Shown here: positions 33,858 through 38,533 of the stretch, piece by piece | Layout: each line of letters opens with the position of its first letter | Numbering within the stretch: the first letter of the stretch is position 1 | Assembly: GCA_964397995.1 (NCBI GenBank) | Contig: CAYNLG010000029.1 | Span: forward strand, 1 to 38,533 | Source: CAYNLG01 sp964397995 | GTDB taxonomy: Bacteria; Planctomycetota; Phycisphaerae; FEN-1346 | Length of the DNA stretch: 38,533 bases | Reading direction: 5' to 3' | Notes under the pieces: model-generated | What the model was told of the DNA's origin: nothing | Database searches by the model: none | The model's input: only the letters and a program-made list of their open reading frames with translations | Translations under genes and position numbers: made by a program

Positions 33858-35306
33858 ATGCCCGAACCCGCCATCGACAGCCATGCGCACCTCCACGGGG
33901 GCGAACTCGGCGAGGACCTCGTCGGCGTCCTGGACCGGGCCCGGGCCGCCGGCGTCCGCGCGGTCGTGACGGTGGCGGCATCGCCGGACGAGAACGTCTC
34001 GGTGGCCGAGATGGCCCAGCGCGAGCCCATGCTGTGGGCCGTCGTCGGGTTCCACCCCCACGAGGCCCGCCGCGTCAAGGCCGTCGACTGGCCCGTCCTG
34101 GAAGACCTCGCGGGGCGCCAGCGTGTCGTCGGGCTGGGGGAGTTCGGCTTGGACTATCACCACGAGCATTCGCCGCGCAGCGTGCAGCGCGACGTCTTCG
34201 CGGAGGGGGTGCGGTTGGCGCTGGCGCTCGACCTGCCCCTGGTGGTCCACAGCCGCGACGCCAAGGCCGAGACGCTGGCGGTGCTCGACGGGGCGGCCGG
34301 GGGCCGCATGCCGCGCGGTGTCTTCCATTGCTTCACCGGCGACGCCGCTTTTGCCGCCGAGGCCCTCGCCCGCGGGTTCCACGTCTCGTTCTCGGGCATC
34401 GTCACGTTTCCGAAGGCCGACGGTGTCCGCGCGGCCGCGCGGTCGGTGCCCGCCGAGCGGCTCCTCGCCGAAACCGACGCCCCGTACCTTGCGCCAGTGC
34501 CGAAGCGCGGCAAGACGAACGAGCCGGCGTACGTGGTGCACGTGCTGCGGTTCCTGGCGGAGCTCCACGGCCTTGCGGAGGACGATCTGCGGCGGATCAC
34601 GACGCGCAACGCCTCGAGGCTCTTCGGTCTGCCCTTCGGCCAGGCCGGGCCGCGCCTCGTCTACCCCATCGGGCGGAGCCTCTATGTCAACGTCACCGCG
34701 GCGTGCCCGAACGCGTGCGTCTTCTGCCCGCGCGAGCGAGGCGAGCCGGTCGTCAAGGGGCACGACCTGACGCTCGGGCGCGAGCCCTCGCCGGGCCAGC
34801 TGCTGAAGGCCCTGCGGGCGGCCGGGCCGGAGGCCTATGGCGAGGTCGTCTTCTGCGGGTTCGGCGAGCCGACCCTTCGCCTGGACGTGCTCCGCGCCCT
34901 GGGACGCGAGGTCAAGGGCCGCACCGCCTGCCGCGTCCGCGTCAACACCAACGGCCTCGGGTCGCTCGTGGCGGGCCGCGACATCGTGCCGGACCTGGCC
35001 GACTACGCCGATGCGGTGAGTGTGAGCCTGAATGCCGCCGACGCCGCGACGTACGAGCGCCTGTGCCGCCCGACGCTGCCCGGGGCGTTCGAGGCGGTCT
35101 GCGACTTTGTCCGGCGCGCCGCCGAGGCCATCGGCGACGTCCGGGCGACGGCCGTCGCCGTGCCGGGGCTGGACCTGGAGCCCGTCCGTCGCCTGGCCGA
35201 AGACCTGGGGGCGACGTTCCGTGCTCGTTCGTACAAAGCACCGGCGGGCGGCCCGGTGGAGGACGCGGCCGCCGAGGCCGTGCGCCCGGAGGCGGGCGGC
35301 GATTGA
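33858..35306 (+). CDS. TatD-type DNase fused to a radical SAM domain
   Basis: The 482-residue protein has a TatD amidohydrolase domain (about 1-262): DSHAHLH near residue 7 and VGFHPHEA, VGLGEFGLDY (metal-binding Glu), VVHSRDA and FHCFTG (metal His) and LAETDAPYLAP (Asp). The second half (about 270-465) is a radical SAM barrel with the 4Fe-4S motif Cys283-x3-Cys287-x2-Cys290 in CPNACVFCPRE, then FCGFGEPTLR and VNTNGLG. A TatD-associated radical SAM family is known, and here the two are one chain. The ATG at 33858 was chosen because DSHAH should lie near the start; a GTG at 33813 is alternative. The substrate of the radical SAM part is unknown. Confidence 0.88.
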   Translation: MPEPAIDSHAHLHGGELGEDLVGVLDRARAAGVRAVVTVAASPDENVSVAEMAQREPMLWAVVGFHPHEARRVKAVDWPVLEDLAGRQRVVGLGEFGLDYHHEHSPRSVQRDVFAEGVRLALALDLPLVVHSRDAKAETLAVLDGAAGGRMPRGVFHCFTGDAAFAAEALARGFHVSFSGIVTFPKADGVRAAARSVPAERLLAETDAPYLAPVPKRGKTNEPAYVVHVLRFLAELHGLAEDDLRRITTRNASRLFGLPFGQAGPRLVYPIGRSLYVNVTAACPNACVFCPRERGEPVVKGHDLTLGREPSPGQLLKALRAAGPEAYGEVVFCGFGEPTLRLDVLRALGREVKGRTACRVRVNTNGLGSLVAGRDIVPDLADYADAVSVSLNAADAATYERLCRPTLPGAFEAVCDFVRRAAEAIGDVRATAVAVPGLDLEPVRRLAEDLGATFRARSYKAPAGGPVEDAAAEAVRPEAGGD

Positions 35307-35331
35307 CCGCCCCCGACGGCCGGGCTATCAT
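35303..35331 (+). promoter_or_regulatory. Promoter of moxR
   Basis: TTGACC (35303-35308) and TATCAT (35326-35331) have a 17-base spacer. The -35 box contains the stop codon of the upstream gene. The predicted leader is about 24 bases. Confidence 0.65.
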
Positions 35332-35361
35332 CGGGGCCAGGTATCGGGCAGGGAGACGCGC

Positions 35362-36363
35362 GTGACCGAACCGGCCGACGTGCCCCAGCAACTCGACCGC
35401 ATGGCCGAGGCCACGCGCGCCATCCTCCGCGAGGTCGGCGCCGCCGTCGTCGGCCACGACGAGGTCGTCGAGGGCGTCCTGGCCTGCCTGCTGACGGGCG
35501 GCCACGCCGTCCTGGAAGGCGTGCCCGGCATCGGCAAGACGTTGCTCGTGCGGACGCTCGCCCGCGTCCTCGCCCTCGACTTCGGCCGCATCCAGTTCAC
35601 GCCCGACCTCATGCCGGCCGACATCACGGGGACGAACGTGCTCGTGGAGCGGCCGGACGGCGGCCGCGACTGGGAGTTCCGCCCCGGGCCGGTCTTCGCG
35701 AACCTGCTGCTGGCCGACGAGATCAACCGGGCCACCCCGAAGACCCAGTCCGCCCTTCTGGAGGCCATGCAGGAACGGTCCGTCACGGTGGCCGGCACGA
35801 CGCACCCGCTGCCGGCACCGTTCTTCGTCCTGGCGACCCAGAACCCCCTGGAGATGGAGGGCACGTACCCACTGCCGGAGGCGCAGCTCGACCGGTTCAT
35901 GCTCAAGTTGCTGATGCGGATGCCCGGCCGCGAAGCGCTCGGCTCCATCATCGACCGCACAACCGGGGCCGAGGGGCCCGAGCCGAAGCGGGTCGTCGAC
36001 GGGCCGGCGCTGCTGGCGATGCGCCGCCTCGTCCGTGAAGTCCCCGTCGCGTCCCACGTTCGCGACTACGCGGCCGCGCTGGTGTTGGCGACCCATCCGG
36101 AGCACCCGGAGGCGGCCCCGCAGGTGACCCAGTATGTCCGCTACGGCGCCAGCCCGCGCGGGGCCCAGGCCTTGGTCCTGACGGGCAAGGTCCGGGCCCT
36201 GCGCCAGGGCCGGTACAACGTGGCCGTTGAGGATATACGGGCCGTGGTCCCCGCGGCCCTGCGTCACCGGCTGATCCTGAATTTCGAGGGCGAGGCGGCC
36301 GGTGTCGCCCCGGACGCGATCCTCGCCGACCTGCTTGCCCACGTGCCGGTCCCCGGCGCGTAG
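35362..36363 (+). CDS. MoxR-family AAA+ ATPase
   Basis: The 333-residue ATPase has Walker A (EGVPGIGKT, about residues 52-60), Walker B (LLLADEINRA), sensor 1 (VLATQNPLEMEGTYPLPEAQLDRF, the MoxR signature stretch) and a C-terminal lid. Such ATPases act as chaperones for vWA proteins and activate or assemble envelope complexes. GTG is the start, with GGGAGA upstream. It is followed by a DUF58/vWA gene after 13 bases, the typical MoxR-DUF58 pair. No further partners, such as transglutaminase or further vWA genes, are seen before the noncoding region. Confidence 0.92.
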   Translation: MTEPADVPQQLDRMAEATRAILREVGAAVVGHDEVVEGVLACLLTGGHAVLEGVPGIGKTLLVRTLARVLALDFGRIQFTPDLMPADITGTNVLVERPDGGRDWEFRPGPVFANLLLADEINRATPKTQSALLEAMQERSVTVAGTTHPLPAPFFVLATQNPLEMEGTYPLPEAQLDRFMLKLLMRMPGREALGSIIDRTTGAEGPEPKRVVDGPALLAMRRLVREVPVASHVRDYAAALVLATHPEHPEAAPQVTQYVRYGASPRGAQALVLTGKVRALRQGRYNVAVEDIRAVVPAALRHRLILNFEGEAAGVAPDAILADLLAHVPVPGA

Positions 36364-36376
36364 CCCCGCCGAGCCC

Positions 36377-37261
36377 ATGGCCGACGACCCCCTCTTCGAT
36401 GCTGCCTTCCTCCGGACGCTGGAGCGGCTCCGCGTGGCCGCGCGGCACAAACCCGTCGGCCGCAGCGCCGGCGTCCGCACCGGCCGCCGCGCGGGGCCGG
36501 GCCTGGAGTTCGCCGAGCACCGGGCGTACGTGCCGGGGGACGACCCGCGGCAACTCGACTGGGCCGCCTACGGCCGCCTCGGCCGCCTGCTGCTCCGCCT
36601 GTGCCAAGTCGAGCAGGACCTGGCTGTGTACCTGCTTGTCGACGCCAGCGGGTCGATGGCCACCGGCCGCGTGGCGAAGTTCGACCACGCCCGCCGCGTC
36701 GCGGCCGCCCTCGCCTACGTGGCCCTGGCGGGGTTGGAGGAGGTGCGGGTGGCGTGCCTGGGCGCCGGGACGTGTCGCCTGCTTGCCGCCGGGCGAGGCC
36801 GGAGCCGCCTGCCGGTCCTGCTGGATTTCCTCCGGGGAGCGGAGGCCGCCGGGCCGACCGACTTGGCTGCCGCGGCGGGGACCTTCGTGCCGCACGCACC
36901 GCGGCCGGGCTTGGCGGTGTGGTTGACGGACCTGGCGGACCCGGCGGGGTACGAACGGGGGCTGCTCGCGCTGGCCGGCCGCGGCGTCGACCTGTGGGTT
37001 CTGCACCTAACGGACCCCGCCGACACCGGGGCCGGAGACTTGGGCGACCTGACGCTCCAGGACGCCGAGACGGGCGAAACGTTGGCAGTCCACGTGACGC
37101 CGGAGGTGCGGCACCGGGTGGCCACCGAGGCGGCCGGCTTTGCCGCCGAGGCCGAGGCGTGGTGCCGCGAGCGCGGCATCGGCTTCGCACGGGTATCGAC
37201 CGAGGTGGGCGTGGACGTGCTGGTGCTGGACGTCCTGCGGCGAAGCGGTCTGCTTCGGTAG
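36377..37261 (+). CDS. DUF58 / vWA-domain protein
   Basis: The 294-residue protein has the DUF58 signature (RSAGVRTGRRAGPGLEFAEHRAYVPGDDPRQLDWAAYGR, about 29-67), and a von Willebrand A fold with MIDAS DASGSM (about 90-95) and later TDLAD. DUF58 proteins are the usual clients of MoxR. No membrane span is seen, unlike some family members. It starts 13 bases after moxR, with no strong SD, so coupling is likely. The gene ends the operon before the noncoding region. Confidence 0.88.
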   Translation: MADDPLFDAAFLRTLERLRVAARHKPVGRSAGVRTGRRAGPGLEFAEHRAYVPGDDPRQLDWAAYGRLGRLLLRLCQVEQDLAVYLLVDASGSMATGRVAKFDHARRVAAALAYVALAGLEEVRVACLGAGTCRLLAAGRGRSRLPVLLDFLRGAEAAGPTDLAAAAGTFVPHAPRPGLAVWLTDLADPAGYERGLLALAGRGVDLWVLHLTDPADTGAGDLGDLTLQDAETGETLAVHVTPEVRHRVATEAAGFAAEAEAWCRERGIGFARVSTEVGVDVLVLDVLRRSGLLR

Positions 37262-37335
37262 CGTGCTCGTCGCAAGTCCTTTATAGGCAACCGCTTACGC
37301 ATAAAAAGCCCTGTCGGGTGGGGGCTGAGTTTCCA

Positions 37336-37350
37336 CCTGCCCGCGGCAGG
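37336..37350 (+). other. Perfect short hairpin in noncoding DNA
   Basis: CCTGCC and GGCAGG pair around a three-base loop in the AT-richer start of the noncoding region. There is no T-run after it. It could be part of a 3' structure of the DUF58 transcript. Confidence 0.35.
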
Positions 37351-37469
37351 CGCCACGCCACTGCCTGTCGTCTCCGCCTGCACGCGTAACCCCCTTCTTG
37401 TCAGTGGCTTACGCCGCATGCGGTGGCCTAAAACGGAGGCCGTGCGTTCGGTGTGGCCTGATTTTGGTC

Positions 37470-37498
37470 TTGATTCGGTCGGGGGGGCGTTCTAGGAT
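37470..37498 (+). promoter_or_regulatory. Promoter of the candidate small RNA
   Basis: TTGATT (37470-37475) and TAGGAT (37493-37498) have a 17-base spacer. The predicted start is near 37505, with no coding sequence downstream before the terminator. Confidence 0.55.
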
Positions 37499-37504
37499 GT
37501 GGCT

Positions 37505-37588
37505 GGCTTGTCCCAAGCCGTCAGACCACCCCCCTGGGGCCGGACCTCGCCCTGTGCGAGTGCTCAGTCGCCCGGCCCCGGGGTTTTT
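37505..37588 (+). ncRNA. Candidate small RNA between DUF58 and ffh
   Basis: About 84 bases between a promoter-like pair and an intrinsic terminator fold into GGCTTG-TCC-CAAGCC, a CTCGC-CCTGT-GCGAG stem and the terminator hairpin. There is no convincing open frame and it does not match the SRP RNA, tmRNA or RNase P patterns I know. Its second half resembles a shortened copy of the repeats that follow. Confidence 0.45.
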
Positions 37589-37897
37589 ATATGGGACCTC
37601 CGCGCATCCTCGAGCACGTCTCGCCTTACTGTGTAAGGGGGGCTGCCTTTCGCGGCGGTACCTTGCCCGGGACCTCCGCGCATCATCGAGCGTCAGCGGT
37701 TTCTGCGTAGGGGAGGCCGCCTTTCGCGGCGGTACCTTGCCCGGGACCTCCGCACGGTCGCGAGCTCGCCACCGATTTCTGTCTAAGGGAGGCTCTCTTC
37801 CCCCGGCCCCGGGGTCTTGATATGGCACTTCCCTGCGGCCTCGATCGCATCAGCGTTCTTCGTATAGGGGCGGTGCGCCTTTCTGGGCCCGTTTGCT
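37542..37897 (+). repeat. Tandem array of imperfect 74-81 bp structured repeats
   Basis: Full copies begin at 37593 (76 bases), 37669 (74) and 37743 (81), a degenerate copy at 37824, and a shortened one at 37542. A 35-base stretch is identical at 37645-37679 and 37719-37753. Each full copy has CCTCC near its start and a G-rich partner (GGAGG, or GGGGG in copy 1) about 35 bases later that can pair with it. Copy 2 also has a CCGCC-tttcgc-GGCGG stem. Not CRISPR: there is no constant repeat/spacer alternation. Confidence 0.7.
37571..37588 (+). terminator. Intrinsic terminator
   Basis: CCCGG paired with CCGGG is followed at once by GTTTTT and then AT-rich sequence. It would end the candidate small RNA and any read-through from the DUF58 gene. 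A degenerate copy lies at 37802-37820. Confidence 0.55.
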
Positions 37898-37979
37898 GGC
37901 GCGGCCTCGTGCCCAGGCCTTCGTTCAGTGCCCGGCCGGCTCTTCGTTACGGCGTTACCGTCTTGGCGTCTTGTGCTTC

Positions 37980-38008
37980 TTGCTCGCGGCCCCCTTCGTC
38001 GGTACACT
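37980..38008 (+). promoter_or_regulatory. Promoter of ffh
   Basis: TTGCTC (37980-37985) and TACACT (38003-38008) have a 17-base spacer. The predicted start near 38015 gives a leader of about 30 bases. Confidence 0.6.
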
Positions 38009-38044
38009 GGGAACCCACTCGCGACTTCAGCGCCGGGTATCCCG

Positions 38045-38533
38045 ATGTTCGAGAGTCTGACCGAGAAACTGAACGTCGTCGTCCGGAACCTGTCCGGGCG
38101 CGGCCGCCTCAGCGAGGCCAACATCCGCGAGGCCCTGCGCGAGGTCCGCATGGCCCTCCTCGAGGCCGACGTCAACTACCAGGTCGCCCGCGACTTCGTC
38201 AACGACGTCCGCGAGAAGGCCATCGGCCGCGAGGTTCTCAAGACCCTCCGGCCCGACCAAGTCTTCATCAAGACGATCTTCGACGAGCTGGTCGAACTGA
38301 TGGGGCCGGTCGATCCGCGGATTCCCTACGCCGACAGCCCGCCGACGGTGATCATGCTCGCCGGCCTCCAGGGCGCCGGCAAGACCACGGCGGCCGGCAA
38401 GCTGGCCCGGATGATCGCCGAGAAGGGCCACCGGCCGCTGCTCGTGGCGTGCGACTGTCACCGGCCGGCGGCCGTCGAGCAGCTCATGATCGTCGGCTCG
38501 CAGGTCGATGTGCCGGTCTACAGCGAGGGCATC
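38045..38533 (+). CDS. ffh: Signal recognition particle GTPase Ffh (5' part)
   Basis: The first 163 residues of Ffh are present; the gene continues past the window. The N domain (about 1-95) has the helical bundle with LSEANIREALREVRMALLEADVNYQV. The G domain begins with G1 GLQGAGKTT (Lys113) and continues with ACDCHRPAAVEQL, the nucleotide-site motif DxxRPAAxxQL. The M domain that binds SRP RNA and signal sequences lies outside. Ffh delivers nascent membrane proteins to FtsY at the membrane. The ATG has a weak Shine-Dalgarno sequence. The upstream region was examined for the SRP RNA gene, which was not found. Confidence 0.95.
   Translation, partial: MFESLTEKLNVVVRNLSGRGRLSEANIREALREVRMALLEADVNYQVARDFVNDVREKAIGREVLKTLRPDQVFIKTIFDELVELMGPVDPRIPYADSPPTVIMLAGLQGAGKTTAAGKLARMIAEKGHRPLLVACDCHRPAAVEQLMIVGSQVDVPVYSEGI

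Noticed and set aside
37398..37828. Overlapping short frames on both strands in the repeat region
   Set aside because: They run through the promoter, terminator and repeats, have no ribosome-binding site, and the translations are low-complexity.
37542..37897. CRISPR array
   Set aside because: Identity runs across unit borders, units are 74-81 bp with internal variation, and there are no constant repeats of 25-40 bases with unique spacers and no cas genes.
37262..38044. SRP RNA, RNase P RNA or tmRNA upstream of ffh
   Set aside because: I looked for the SRP core GGAAG/AGCA helix-8 pattern, the RNase P core and the tmRNA tRNA-like ends on both strands and saw none.

Overview
This is a very GC-rich bacterial window (third codon positions almost all G or C) carrying housekeeping genes on both strands. 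The mix suggests a planctomycete-type genome, probably an uncultivated Phycisphaerae-like lineage. The reasons are a receiver-domain regulator with an excisionase/BldC-like HTH, a trigger factor operon with two clpP genes, a TatD-radical SAM fusion, a MoxR-DUF58 pair and a DUF6677-like membrane protein. The assignment is an inference, because the window has no rRNA or other strong phylogenetic marker.

Left part (1-15.7 kb). A response regulator (264-833) and adenylosuccinate lyase purB (976-2424) point right. A leftward operon thiS-thiG-C_GCAxxG_C_C protein-dinG (5966 down to 2440) starts from a clear sigma70-type promoter at 6033-6005. A rightward cell-envelope group follows: a secreted helical protein, a CreD-like membrane protein, a lipoprotein with an alpha/beta-hydrolase fold, and two small membrane proteins (6089-11663). 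Then come leftward argB-purN and a GH2 beta-mannosidase.

Middle (15.99-28.48 kb). Fourteen rightward genes, tightly packed and often overlapping, form a virus-derived structural cassette: portal, coiled-coil scaffold-like protein, SU10-type major capsid protein, connector, tail/baseplate proteins, LamG and fibronectin-like proteins, then a membrane protein/lipoprotein pair and a small holin-like protein. No terminase, integrase, replication gene, repressor, head protease, tape-measure protein or endolysin is visible. Base composition matches the neighbours and no att-like repeat was seen at the edges. This is the best candidate here for an undescribed system: a domesticated particle, a gene-transfer-agent-like element, or an eroded prophage.

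Right part (28.6-38.5 kb). An FHA-GAF-histidine kinase faces a leftward group, tRNA-Gly(GCC), trigger factor, clpP and clpP. Rightward genes follow: yraN, the tatD-radical SAM fusion, moxR and DUF58. A noncoding region of about 780 bp (37262-38044) holds a candidate small RNA with its own promoter and terminator, then an array of imperfect 74-81 bp repeats that look like structured RNA. The window ends inside ffh (SRP GTPase). Bases 1-176 show no supportable gene.
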